A stretch of DNA of 64,000 nucleotides from Xylophilus sp. GOD-11R (GTDB lineage Bacteria > Pseudomonadota > Gammaproteobacteria > Burkholderiales > Burkholderiaceae_C). The stretch lies in contig NZ_CP137854.1 of the NCBI RefSeq assembly GCF_033546935.1, forward strand, positions 3,658,001 through 3,722,000, read 5' to 3'. The notes under the pieces are model-generated. The model searched no databases, was not told where the DNA came from, and was given only the letters and a program-made list of their open reading frames with translations. The position numbers were made by a program, and so were the translations under genes. Within the stretch, counting starts at the first letter, position 1. Each line of letters starts with the position of its first letter. This document shows, piece by piece, positions 1 through 8,061 of this stretch.

Positions 1-510
1 GACCAGGCCCTGCAGACCTACGGCGTTCGACAACGCCACCACCATATCGGCCCGAATCGCCGCGTCGATGCCCGGCAGGGTGGCCGTGGTGCGCACTGCG
101 CAGCTCAGCAGGGCGATGGTGCCGAGCAGGGCCACGTCCTCGCCGAACGCCACGTGTACCGTGGGCTGGCCCCGACGCAGCACCGCGTCGTCCATGCACG
201 GCAGATCGTCGAGAAAGAGCGATGCCGCATGCACCATCTCGAGTGCGCAGGCGGCGTCGAGCAACTGCGAGCTGTCGAGGCCGAGCGAGCGTGCCGTCAG
301 CAACAGCATCACCGGCCGGATGCGCTTGCCCGGCGCCAGCGCGCCGTAGCGCATGGCGGCACTCACCCGGTTGCCGCTGTTCGGGCAGTCCTGCAGCAGC
401 GTCGCGAGCCGGTGGTCAATCGCCAGACGCATCGATTTCCAGGCGTCCGCACTCGCGCCGCGATGCAATGTCGCGCTGGCGGGTGAACCGTTCTCGAAGT
501 CTGCAAGCAT
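1..510 (-). CDS. Polyprenyl (farnesyl/geranylgeranyl) diphosphate synthase, N-terminal part
   Basis: Only the first 170 codons lie in the window; the reading frame is open to base 1. The translation begins MLADFENGSP and carries the class hallmarks in order: GKRIRP at about residue 68 and the first aspartate-rich motif DDLPCMDD near residue 110, followed by RRGQPT. The DDxxxxD spacing is the bacterial type. The enzyme condenses isopentenyl diphosphate with allylic diphosphates in the cytosol; family members are about 300 residues, so roughly 40 percent is missing here. Chain length (C15 versus C20) cannot be judged from this part. The ATG at 508-510 was chosen because no in-frame start lies closer to the conserved region with an equally complete N-terminus. 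Confidence 0.88.
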   Translation of the reverse strand, partial: MLADFENGSPASATLHRGASADAWKSMRLAIDHRLATLLQDCPNSGNRVSAAMRYGALAPGKRIRPVMLLLTARSLGLDSSQLLDAACALEMVHAASLFLDDLPCMDDAVLRRGQPTVHVAFGEDVALLGTIALLSCAVRTTATLPGIDAAIRADMVVALSNAVGLQGLV

Positions 511-655
511 GGCACCGCCGGACAAAGGGGTTAAAGATCTCCCGACCCTAATCAAAAATACTGCGCCTTAGGTGAACGTATTGGATATTTCGCAGCTCTC
601 CTACACACACATCGTGATTTTTTAACGCTCTGACACAAAGCTGCGCGACCGGCCG

Positions 656-1630
656 CTAGTTCAGCTCGATACGCGCCGCGCGCCCGACCAGGCGCCAGCG
701 CGCGATATCGGCACGCAGATGCGCCTCGGATTCGGGCGAGAAGAAGCCGATAGGCTCCATGCCGATCTCGGTGAGCGCTGCCCGCATTTCCGGCAGCTTG
801 GCGACCGCGGCAAGATCGGCGCCCAACACCTGCAACGCAGCCGGTGGCACCGCACGCGGTGCGATCGCCCCGACATGGCCGGTGACCTCGAAACCCCGCA
901 CCAGGTCCGACGCCCACGAAACCCCGTCGGCATGAATGGCCGTCTTGCCGCCCATCAGCGCCACCAGTTGCAGCGGGCCGTTCTGCGCAGCCTCGACCGT
1001 GGTGGTGAGCCCGCCCACGAACAAGGGCACCTCCCCGGCGCGCACCGCCGCCTCGGCCGGCGTGGTGCTGTTGTAGGGCCGATGCTCCACACGAAAACCC
1101 GCCTCGTAGGCAAAGGCTTCCATGGCGATATTTGCGCCGGTGCCGATGCCGGGCGATGCATACGGCACAGCGCCGCCGCGTCGACGGGCAAAGGCGAGCA
1201 GGTCGCCCACGTGGTGGATCGGCTCACGGCGGTTGGCAAATATCGCGTACTGGAAGCTCGCCAGCAGCGAGACCGGCACCAGGTCGTCCAGCGTGCGATA
1301 GGGCATGGTGGAACGCAGCGCCGCATTGATCGCCAGCGCGGAGGTCGCCAGGCCGATGTGATAGCCGGTGGCCGGCGAGCGCGCCACCGCGAGCACCCCG
1401 GTCACCGTGCCATTGCCGGGCACGTACTGCAGCACCACCCGTTGCCGCCAGCGCCGCGCCAGATGCGGCTGCAGGAGCGTGGCGACATTGCTCACCGGCC
1501 CGCCCGGGGCGGCCGGCACGATCATCTGCACTGCGCGCGAGGGAAACCCCGCCTGGGCGAACGCGGCGGGCGCGGCCCATGCCGACAGCCCGGCCAGCAC
1601 GGTGCGGCGGTCGAGGTGGCCCATCGTCAT
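656..1630 (-). CDS. Bug-family (tripartite tricarboxylate transporter) periplasmic receptor, divergent
   Basis: 324-residue periplasmic solute-binding protein. A short N-terminus with two arginines (LDRRTVLAGLSAW) and an Ala-rich export signal ends near AFAQA; the mature part has the family order: IVPAAPGG loop, ATGYHIGLATSALA, GTGANIAMEAFA and a C-terminal helix. In most Bug proteins the first loop reads GGxxD with the Asp contacting the ligand carboxylate; here it is GGPVSN, so ligand or binding mode may differ. The start ATG at 1630 overlaps the stop of the upstream flavoprotein by four bases (ATGA), indicating translational coupling; ATG at 1624 is the alternative. No TctA/TctB membrane subunits are nearby. 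Confidence 0.85.
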   Translation of the reverse strand: MTMGHLDRRTVLAGLSAWAAPAAFAQAGFPSRAVQMIVPAAPGGPVSNVATLLQPHLARRWRQRVVLQYVPGNGTVTGVLAVARSPATGYHIGLATSALAINAALRSTMPYRTLDDLVPVSLLASFQYAIFANRREPIHHVGDLLAFARRRGGAVPYASPGIGTGANIAMEAFAYEAGFRVEHRPYNSTTPAEAAVRAGEVPLFVGGLTTTVEAAQNGPLQLVALMGGKTAIHADGVSWASDLVRGFEVTGHVGAIAPRAVPPAALQVLGADLAAVAKLPEMRAALTEIGMEPIGFFSPESEAHLRADIARWRLVGRAARIELN

Positions 1631-3309
1631 GCGACCTGCCGCTCGAGCCGCGCCAGGTGCGCATGGATCTGCGCCACCGCTGTCGCGCCTTCGCCGATGG
1701 CGCCGCCCACCCGCTTGACCGAGCCCGAGCGCACGTCGCCCACCGCGAACACGCCCGGCACGCTGGTCTGCAGCGTGGCGGTGACGGCATCGGTGGCAGC
1801 ACCCTCGACGGCCGCGCCGGTGCGCACGAAGCCATGGTGGTCGAGCTCCACGCCGCAATCGTCGAGCCAGTCGACCTCGGGCTCGGCCCCCACGAACAGG
1901 AACAGGTTGCGCGCCGGGCAGTCGTGCTGGCCGCCGGTGCGCGCGTCGCGCCAGGTCGCGCCCTCGAGCCCCGTGGCGGGCTCGCCCTGCAGGCTGACCA
2001 GTTCGGTGTAGGGCCGCACCACGATGTTGGGCGAAGCCTCGATACGATCGATGAGATAGCGCGACATGCTCGCCGCCAGCGACGGCCCGCGCACCAGCAC
2101 GTTGACCAGCGCCGCGTGCTGCGACAGGAACACCGCCGCCTGCCCTGCCGAATTTCCGCCGCCGACGAGCGCGACTTCCTGGCGCGAGCACATGCGTGCC
2201 TCGATGGCCGAGGCCCAGTACCAGACGCCACGCCCTTCGAATTCGGCCAGGCGCGGCACTTTCGGCCGCCGGTAGCGCGCGCCGCTGGCCACCACCACGG
2301 CGCGGGCGCGCAGCTGACGGCCGTCGCTCAGGCCCAGCCGCAGCCCCTCGCCGGTGTGGGCGCCGCTGCAGTCCAGCGACACCGCCTTGGCCGGGATCAT
2401 GATTTCGGCGCCGAACTTCTGCGCCTGCACATAGGCGCGGCCGGCCAGCGCACCGCCGGAGATGCCGGTCGGAAAACCCAGGTAATTCTCGATGCGCGCA
2501 CTGGCGCCGGCCTGCCCGCCATAGCTGCGGCAGTCCAGCACCATCACCTTCAGGCCTTCGGAGGCCGCATACACCGCCGTGGCCAGGCCGGCCGGCCCGG
2601 CGCCGACCACGACCACGTCGAACAGTCCGGCATGCTCGGCCGTGTCGACCATGCCGATGCAGCGCGCCAGCGCTTCGTTGCTCGGATTGACCAGTACCGA
2701 CCCGTTGGGACAGGCCACCAGCAAGTTCGCCTCGCCGTACTGCTCCAGCAGCGTGGCGGCGTCGGAGTCGGTGGACGAATCCACCACGTGGTAGGGGTGG
2801 CCGTTGCGGCCCAGGAAATTCTGCAGCCGCACCACGTCGGCCGATTCGGGCGGGCCCATCAGCACCGGGCCGCTGGCGCCGGCGTCGATCAGCGCGACGC
2901 GCCGCAGAATCAGCGCCCGCACGATGCGCTCGCCCAGGTCGGCCTCGGCCACGATCAGCGCGCGCAGGCGCTCCGGCGGCACCAGCAGGGCCTCGACGTC
3001 TTCTTCGGCATGGCCGTCCACCAGCGCCGGCTGGCCCGACAAGGTGCCTACCTCCGCCAGGAACTGCCCCGGCCCCTGCACCGCCACCGGCGTGATGCGG
3101 CCCAGGCCGTCGCGCTGCGAGATCGCCACCTTCCCCGACAACACCAGGTACAGCCCCGGCCCGGGCTCCCCCGCCCGGAACAGGACCGCACCGCGCGGGT
3201 AGTGGTGCTGCGTGCCGAAACGCCCCACCCGCGCGGCGTCGGCCGCGTCGAGTGCCGGAAACATCTGGTGCCGGCGGGTTTCCACTTCGATCGGGTCAGG
3301 ATGGGCCAT
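1627..3309 (-). CDS. Cyclic nucleotide-binding domain plus thioredoxin-reductase-like FAD oxidoreductase
   Basis: 560 residues from the ATG at 3309 (a TTG start at 3387 would add 26 residues of poor quality). Domains: cNMP-binding beta-roll at about 20-135; a glutaredoxin-like spacer at 145-220; FAD-binding fold with GAGPAGLATA near 236; pyridine-nucleotide fold with LVGGGNSAGQA near 381; FAD motif VFAVGDVRSG near 520. The position of the redox CxxC in true thioredoxin reductases reads WYWASAIEA here, so it cannot shuttle electrons through a cysteine pair and probably acts as an NAD(P)H:acceptor oxidoreductase or sensor. It lies between a histidine kinase and a Bug receptor in one leftward operon. 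Confidence 0.85.
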   Translation of the reverse strand: MAHPDPIEVETRRHQMFPALDAADAARVGRFGTQHHYPRGAVLFRAGEPGPGLYLVLSGKVAISQRDGLGRITPVAVQGPGQFLAEVGTLSGQPALVDGHAEEDVEALLVPPERLRALIVAEADLGERIVRALILRRVALIDAGASGPVLMGPPESADVVRLQNFLGRNGHPYHVVDSSTDSDAATLLEQYGEANLLVACPNGSVLVNPSNEALARCIGMVDTAEHAGLFDVVVVGAGPAGLATAVYAASEGLKVMVLDCRSYGGQAGASARIENYLGFPTGISGGALAGRAYVQAQKFGAEIMIPAKAVSLDCSGAHTGEGLRLGLSDGRQLRARAVVVASGARYRRPKVPRLAEFEGRGVWYWASAIEARMCSRQEVALVGGGNSAGQAAVFLSQHAALVNVLVRGPSLAASMSRYLIDRIEASPNIVVRPYTELVSLQGEPATGLEGATWRDARTGGQHDCPARNLFLFVGAEPEVDWLDDCGVELDHHGFVRTGAAVEGAATDAVTATLQTSVPGVFAVGDVRSGSVKRVGGAIGEGATAVAQIHAHLARLERQVA

Positions 3310-3415
3310 GTGAACGTCGATGACATGCGATGTGAACGGAAGTCCATGGTCGCCGCATTCCACCGGATCGGCAACCGGGTGAAGCAACCGCCCGCCGCGC
3401 CAGGCCTCGCGGCGA

Positions 3416-5494
3416 TCAACGCTCGATCATGCGGCGCACCCGGCCGGCCAGGGTGGCGAGCTCGAACGGCTTGGTCAGCACTTCCATGCCGGCTTCCATC
3501 CGGCCGTTGCCAACCGCCGCGTTTTCGGCGTAGCCGGTGATGAACAGTACTTTCAGGCCGGGGCGTCCGACCCGTGCGGCGTCGGCCACCTGGCGACCAT
3601 TGAGGCCGCCGGGCAGCCCGACGTCGGTCACCAGCAGGTCGATGCGCCCCTTTTCCTGCAGCACCGCCAGGCCGCTAGGGCCGTCTTCGGCCGCGATCAC
3701 CCGGTAGCCCGCGTCCTGCAGCACTTCGGTGACCAGGATGCGGATGGTGGCTTCGTCCTCGATCAGCATCACGGTCGTGCCGTCGCCGCGCTCGATCGGG
3801 TCGCTCGCTACCGGCCGATCGTCGGCTGCCGCTTCGCCGAAATGGCGCGGCAGACGCATGCACAGGGTCGTGCCCTGGCCTGGCTGCGAATCGATATGCA
3901 CCTCGCCGCCCGACTGGCGCACGAAGCCGTAGACCATCGACAGGCCGAGCCCGGTGCCCTGGCCGATCGGCTTGGTGGTGAAAAATGGCTCGAAGGCCCG
4001 GGCCTGGACCTCGGTCGTCATGCCCGTGCCGGTGTCGGTGACGCAGATGGCGATGTACTGGCCCGGCGGCAGCCCCTGCTCTTGGGCGGCGAGGTCTTCG
4101 AGTGTCTGGTTTCCGGTTTCGATCGTCAGCCGGCCTCCGGCAGGCAGCATCGCGTCGCGGGCATTGATGCAGAGGTTGAGCAGCGAATTCTCGAGCTGCG
4201 ACACGTCCACCTTCACCGGCCACAGGCCGCCCACGCCGATCACCTGCAGGTCGACACCGACGCCGACGGTGCGGCGGATCAGGTCTTCCATGCCGCCGAC
4301 AAGCCGGTTCACGTCGACCGGCCTGGGGTCGAGTGTCTGGCGGCGCGAGAAGGCCAGCAGCCGGTGCGTGAGCGATGCCGCGCGGCGCACCGAGTCCTGC
4401 CCCATGTGCACATAGCGCTCGATACCCTCGGTCCTGCCGCGCTCGATGCGGGCCTGCAGCACCTGCAAGCTGGCACTGATGCCGCCGAGCAGGTTGTTGA
4501 AATCATGGGCGAGTCCCCCGGTCAGCTGGCCGATGGCGTCCATCTTCTGCGCCTGGCGCAGCTGCTCTTGCGCGGCTTCCAGTTCGAGCTGGCGGCGCCG
4601 TTCCTCGGTGACGTCGCGCCCGGTGGCGTAGGTCATGTCGCCGGTGGGTGCGGCCACCCAGGAGATGGTGCGCAGCGAACCGTTCTTGTGTCGATACCGG
4701 TTCTCGATGCGCGGCAGTCCGCCGCTCGCCGCGAGTTCATAGGCCTGCACCGTCTGCTGGTGGTCGGGAGCCACCACGAACTCGTTGACATGGTGGCCGA
4801 CGAGCTCCTCGGCGGTGTAGCCGAGCAGCGTCGTCCACGCCGGATTCACGCGCCGCAGAATGCCGTCGAAGCCGATGATGAGCATCAGGTCCGGTGACGT
4901 GTTCCACATGTGGTCGCGCTCGACGGTGCGCTCCATCACCCGCACTTCCAGCTCGCGGTTGATTCGCCGCAGCTCGGCCTCCGCGCGGATGCGTTCGAGT
5001 TCCAGCCCTTGCTCGGCATGCACCTGGTCGGTGATCTCGGCACCCTGGTTCAGGATGCCGACGATCGCACCCCGGTCGTCACGGATGGGCGCAGCGCTGA
5101 AATTCCACCAGGTGACCTCGGCCACGCCACTGCGCACCATGGGCAGTTCGACGCGGGTCTGAATGAACCCTTCGCCGGTCTTCAGCAGCGACAGGAACGC
5201 GGGGGCCACCCGCGCCCAGGCATCGCCCCAGACCTGCGCGACCGGGCTGCCCAGGGCGGCCGGATGGCGATCCGCCAGTGACGGCACGTACGCATCGTTG
5301 TAGAGCATGCGCAACTCGGGGCCCCACAGCACCGTGCCGAGGACAGGCGAATTGATCAGGGTCGACACCATGGTCTTCAGTGCCTCGGGCCAGTCCGCAG
5401 GCGGACCCAGAGCCGTGGCCGCCCAGTCGTGCTCGCGCATGCGGGCACCCATCTCGCCGCCACCGGTGAGGAAATGCAGTGCAGGCCCGCTCAT
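3416..5494 (-). CDS. PAS-containing hybrid histidine kinase with C-terminal receiver
   Basis: 692 residues, no transmembrane segment, so a cytosolic sensor. Order: N-terminal PAS-like domain (about 20-155, including LGPPADWPEAL typical of this class), coiled linker, second PAS (about 190-300), HisKA dimerisation domain with H330 in GLAHDFNNLL, HATPase domain with N box near 445, DTGTGM at 487 and GTGLGLSM at 513, then a receiver with acidic D580 and phospho-acceptor D624 in LLVTDVGLPG. The HDFNNLL H-box marks the HWE-neighbour HK4-like group. It is preceded by GAGG about ten bases upstream and its ATG overlaps the stop of the small upstream gene by four bases. Stimulus unknown. Confidence 0.92.
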   Translation of the reverse strand: MSGPALHFLTGGGEMGARMREHDWAATALGPPADWPEALKTMVSTLINSPVLGTVLWGPELRMLYNDAYVPSLADRHPAALGSPVAQVWGDAWARVAPAFLSLLKTGEGFIQTRVELPMVRSGVAEVTWWNFSAAPIRDDRGAIVGILNQGAEITDQVHAEQGLELERIRAEAELRRINRELEVRVMERTVERDHMWNTSPDLMLIIGFDGILRRVNPAWTTLLGYTAEELVGHHVNEFVVAPDHQQTVQAYELAASGGLPRIENRYRHKNGSLRTISWVAAPTGDMTYATGRDVTEERRRQLELEAAQEQLRQAQKMDAIGQLTGGLAHDFNNLLGGISASLQVLQARIERGRTEGIERYVHMGQDSVRRAASLTHRLLAFSRRQTLDPRPVDVNRLVGGMEDLIRRTVGVGVDLQVIGVGGLWPVKVDVSQLENSLLNLCINARDAMLPAGGRLTIETGNQTLEDLAAQEQGLPPGQYIAICVTDTGTGMTTEVQARAFEPFFTTKPIGQGTGLGLSMVYGFVRQSGGEVHIDSQPGQGTTLCMRLPRHFGEAAADDRPVASDPIERGDGTTVMLIEDEATIRILVTEVLQDAGYRVIAAEDGPSGLAVLQEKGRIDLLVTDVGLPGGLNGRQVADAARVGRPGLKVLFITGYAENAAVGNGRMEAGMEVLTKPFELATLAGRVRRMIER

Positions 5495-5730
5495 GGGACC
5501 TCACCGCCCATGCTTCTTTCGATGCGACGTGCGACCAACGACGTGAATTCGTCTCCACCATCGTCGGAGCGCACAGCGATGCCGCACTGGTGGCCGATGG
5601 CGATCTGGCGACTGATGTCGAGCTCGTGGAGCGACAGGCTCGACGCGACGCCGAGGGGGTCGCCGGCATACGTCGCCCAGCCGTACACCATCCGCTCGGT
5701 TCGGTTTCGAAGGTGGTCGGGAAGGCCCAT
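5491..5730 (-). CDS. Small hypothetical protein, coupled to the histidine kinase
   Basis: 79 residues from ATG 5730, chosen because AAAGG sits six bases upstream; an ATG at 5745 would add five residues with no visible ribosome site. The stop overlaps the kinase start (ATGA), so the two are translated together. The protein is soluble-looking, with a GWATYAGDPLG stretch and a C-terminal half rich in Asp and Arg; it has no cysteine motif, helix-turn-helix or membrane segment that I can recognise. A small protein translated immediately ahead of a sensor kinase could be an accessory or modulating partner, but this is inference from position only. Confidence 0.65.
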   Translation of the reverse strand: MGLPDHLRNRTERMVYGWATYAGDPLGVASSLSLHELDISRQIAIGHQCGIAVRSDDGGDEFTSLVARRIERSMGGEVP

Positions 5731-5800
5731 GGAAAACCTTTGCATGGAAAGGTGGCGGACCGCCGCCGGCACCCACGGGTACCGGGCGGGCGCCGACAGC

Positions 5801-5828
5801 CGAAAAGCCGGCGTGAGCCGGCTTTTCG
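5801..5828. terminator. Strong bidirectional hairpin terminator
   Basis: Perfect 12-bp stem (CGAAAAGCCGGC with its complement) closed by a four-base GTGA loop; A- and T-runs in the stem make it work on either strand. It lies just after the leftward 24-codon gene and before the leftward kinase operon. Confidence 0.85.
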
Positions 5829-5844
5829 CATCATGACGCGGAGG

Positions 5845-5919
5845 TCAGTGAACGAAGAGTGCGATCAGGATGATGATCGGGATCGGCACGCCGAGAAAGA
5901 GAAGAAGCAAGGAACGCAT
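5845..5919 (-). CDS. 24-residue hydrophobic microprotein
   Basis: A very short open frame, MRSLLLLFLGVPIP followed by IIILIALFVH, preceded by AGGAG seven bases before the ATG and followed within 20 bases by a strong terminator. It is a single predicted membrane helix with a Pro-x-Pro kink. It sits 18 bases downstream of the leftward PhnA-like membrane-protein gene and so is probably its last cistron. The strong ribosome site, the clean stop and the terminator argue for expression; no function is claimed. It could be a small membrane modulator or, less likely, a type I toxin (no antisense RNA gene was seen). Confidence 0.65.
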   Translation of the reverse strand: MRSLLLLFLGVPIPIIILIALFVH

Positions 5920-5937
5920 GGAAGTCTCCTGGTGAAA

Positions 5938-6951
5938 TCAAAGGTCGCGCTGGCGGCCGCCGATGGTGGCGGCGTAGCTGGCGGCGAAGGCGGCGATGAG
6001 CAGCGAGATGAACAGCCACAGGGCCGTGTAAGCCGACGCCTTGCGCGCCTGGTCGGCGGCTTCTTTGGCGGCGGCAGCGGCGTCGTCGAGCTTCTTGCGC
6101 GCCTGGGCGTAGGTGTCGGTCACGCGCTTTTCGGCTTCCTGCTGGCTCAGGCCGGTGCGTTGCGCGACAAGCTGGCCGACGTAGCTGACATCGGCCGGAG
6201 GCAGGTCGCCGGTGCGAATGCTGTTGGCGAAGATGCGGGTGACTTCGGCGGCGGTCTGGGCGTTCGACTGGGTGTCGCCGGTCATCGGCGCTGCGGGGGC
6301 GGCCGCGGCTGCCGGAGCGGTTGTGCCATCGGCAGCAGGGGCGGCTCCGGCCGGGGCGACTGCAGCCTTGCGGAACAGCGCGTCGACGAAGTAGCCGGTG
6401 CCCGCGGACGCCGTGGGCGAGTTCGCTCCGGCCGTGGCGGCACCGGCGGTGGCGGCGGTCGCAGCGGCGGCAGCGCCGCCGGCCAGCGATGCGCCCGCCT
6501 TGGCGCCGGCACCGACAACCGAGCCGGCCGCCGAAGTCAGCACCGCGGCGGTCACCAGCGTGGCGACGGCCCAGGCCAGAAAGCCGTGGGCGGTGTCACG
6601 GAAGAAGACCTCGTCGGTGTGCACCGCGACCCACTTGGTGCGCAGGCGGCCGGCCAGGTAGCCGCCCATCCCTGAAGCCAAAAGGCCGGTGATGGTGATC
6701 CAGAGGATGCCGGCAATGCCCAGCGTGCCGGCGTCTGCGCCGCGGTCGGCCCAGGGCGACGCGGAGGCCATGCCGAGGCCGGCGCCGAGCACCAGCAGGA
6801 TCAGGGAAAGCGCGGCGGCGGCAGCGGCTCCCGCGAAGATGGCGCCCCAGGAGACGGCGCTCGTCGGCGACGGGGCGTCGTCCCGATGCAGCGTGTTGAC
6901 GGGTGGGGAACCGGCGTGTTGGACGGTGCCAACCGGGCTGTTGATATTCAT
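5938..6951 (-). CDS. PhnA-like multi-pass membrane protein
   Basis: 337 residues. ATG at 6951 is preceded by GAGGAG. N-terminal tail of about 30 residues, then two membrane helices (AAAALSLILLVLGAGLGMA and ILWITITGLLASGMGGYLAG), a third around AWAVATLVTAAVLTSAAG, a long Ala/Gly/Pro-rich low-complexity region (about 150-225), a charged coiled-coil helix (VTDTYAQARKKLDDAAAAAK, about 270-300), and a final helix AYTALWLFISLLIAAFAASY. Proteins of this layout are usually annotated PhnA-like without experimental function; they occur in stress-type loci of Burkholderiales. Function not assigned. It is followed by the 24-codon microprotein gene. Confidence 0.78.
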   Translation of the reverse strand: MNINSPVGTVQHAGSPPVNTLHRDDAPSPTSAVSWGAIFAGAAAAAALSLILLVLGAGLGMASASPWADRGADAGTLGIAGILWITITGLLASGMGGYLAGRLRTKWVAVHTDEVFFRDTAHGFLAWAVATLVTAAVLTSAAGSVVGAGAKAGASLAGGAAAAATAATAGAATAGANSPTASAGTGYFVDALFRKAAVAPAGAAPAADGTTAPAAAAAPAAPMTGDTQSNAQTAAEVTRIFANSIRTGDLPPADVSYVGQLVAQRTGLSQQEAEKRVTDTYAQARKKLDDAAAAAKEAADQARKASAYTALWLFISLLIAAFAASYAATIGGRQRDL

Positions 6952-7064
6952 GCGAGAGCTCCTCGATTTTGGAGATCGCATCATGGGCGCCGGTCGCGCC
7001 CGGGTTCCCTCCGAAAGGCGCAGGAAGCTGTAGGCGATCATGACGGACTGCACCGCCCGCCAGG

Positions 7065-7685
7065 TCAGCCTGGCAATGCGCGATCCTCCGTCGGACTGGC
7101 TTGCCGACGCTCCAGCTGCACTGCGGTATCGGCCGCAGCCATCGACCGTGCCAGCGTCAGCGCGGTCATGCCGTCCGAGCTGACGGCATCCGGATCCGCC
7201 CCCCGGTCGATCAACAGGTCCACGATCGCCGTTCGATTGAACATGGCGGCGAACATGAGCGGGGTCTTGCCGCCCGGGGGTGCGAAGTTCAGGGCCGCAC
7301 CGTGCGCGAGCAGCAGTTCCACCATCGGCAGGTTGCCCTTGAAGGCCGCACCGGCCAGCGGTGTCTGCGCCATGTCGTTGAAGCGGTTCGGATCGGCGCC
7401 CGCCTCCAGCAGCACGCGCGTGGCAGCCAGATGGCCGTGGTAGCTGGCCAGCATCACCAGGGTATCGCCCTTGTGGTTGCTCATGTTGGGCGGCAGGCCG
7501 CGTTCGAGCACCGATTGCAAAGCGTTCGCGTCACCGGCCCGGGCGAGTTCGAACATGCGGTGGGCGAAGTCCAGCACGTCCTGATCGGTGGCGGTTACGG
7601 GCGGGGAATTGGACGGGGAATTGGAAGGGGAATTGGACGGGGAATTGGACGGGGAATTGGGCGAGGAATCGGTCGAGTCGGTCAT
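7065..7685 (-). CDS. Ankyrin-repeat protein next to catalase
   Basis: 206 residues from ATG 7685 with AAGGAG upstream. Residues 8-28 are a Ser/Pro/Asn linker made of SPSN units encoded by a 12-bp tandem repeat. From about residue 40 there are four to five ankyrin repeats (e.g. GDTLVMLASYHGHLAATRVL, TPLAGAAFKGNLPMVELLLA, TPLMFAAMFNRTAIVDLLID). No signal peptide is obvious. It is divergent from a large exported catalase; in Pseudomonas an ankyrin gene (ankB) accompanies a catalase gene and supports catalase activity, so a similar helper role is a reasonable inference, although here the orientation is divergent and this protein lacks an export signal. Confidence 0.85.
   Translation of the reverse strand: MTDSTDSSPNSPSNSPSNSPSNSPSNSPPVTATDQDVLDFAHRMFELARAGDANALQSVLERGLPPNMSNHKGDTLVMLASYHGHLAATRVLLEAGADPNRFNDMAQTPLAGAAFKGNLPMVELLLAHGAALNFAPPGGKTPLMFAAMFNRTAIVDLLIDRGADPDAVSSDGMTALTLARSMAAADTAVQLERRQASPTEDRALPG
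7603..7662. repeat. 12-bp tandem repeat (five units) inside the ankyrin gene
   Basis: Five consecutive copies of GGGGAATTGGAC with one or two base changes between units. Because the unit is a multiple of three, copy-number change alters only the length of the Ser/Pro/Asn linker. Confidence 0.9.
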
Positions 7686-8061
7686 TCTTTCTCCTTGGAT
7701 GGGTTTTGCCGGATTGGAAGGCCGCGACGCAGGAAGGACGTTTCCATTTCTACACATCGGCATGGGGCAGCGCTACCGATCGGAGCCCGCGTAGGACGCC
7801 ACGCCGACCTGAGCCCGCCCCAGTGTCGCCACGTCTAGCATGTGCGCCTCGTCGGCGTTGCCGACATTCGCCGGAGCATCCACGCCTCCGAGACCTGGGC
7901 GCCAGCAATCTGGTGTGCGAGTCGGTTCCTCGACCCGTGCCGCCCAGGGTGCCACCCGCCTGTCACACCGACCGGGCCACGGCACGCATTCCACGACCGA
8001 GCCGCCGCATGGCCGACCCCCACGCGTGTGCGGGCGTACGTCGCGCGGAAAAAGGAACGAC
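7686..8061. promoter_or_regulatory. Divergent ankyrin/catalase intergenic region
   Basis: 376 bases between the two divergent starts. It must hold both promoters. An AAGGAG ribosome site lies at the ankyrin end and AAAAAGGAA at the catalase end. I see no convincing sigma-70 pair and no clear OxyR-type dyad; weak open frames crossing it look like shadows. Confidence 0.5.

Noticed and set aside
656..2191. 511-codon leftward frame merging the Bug receptor with upstream sequence
   Set aside because: The first 190 codons are Arg/Ala-rich antisense-like translation of the flavoprotein gene in another frame; the receptor itself starts at 1630.
5845..5919. Type I toxin
   Set aside because: The peptide is toxin-like in size and hydrophobicity, but no antisense RNA promoter or divergent small gene was visible; left as a microprotein of unknown role.
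7603..7662. Possible CRISPR-like or regulatory repeat
   Set aside because: Contiguous 12-bp units without spacers, inside a coding linker; a simple tandem repeat explains it.
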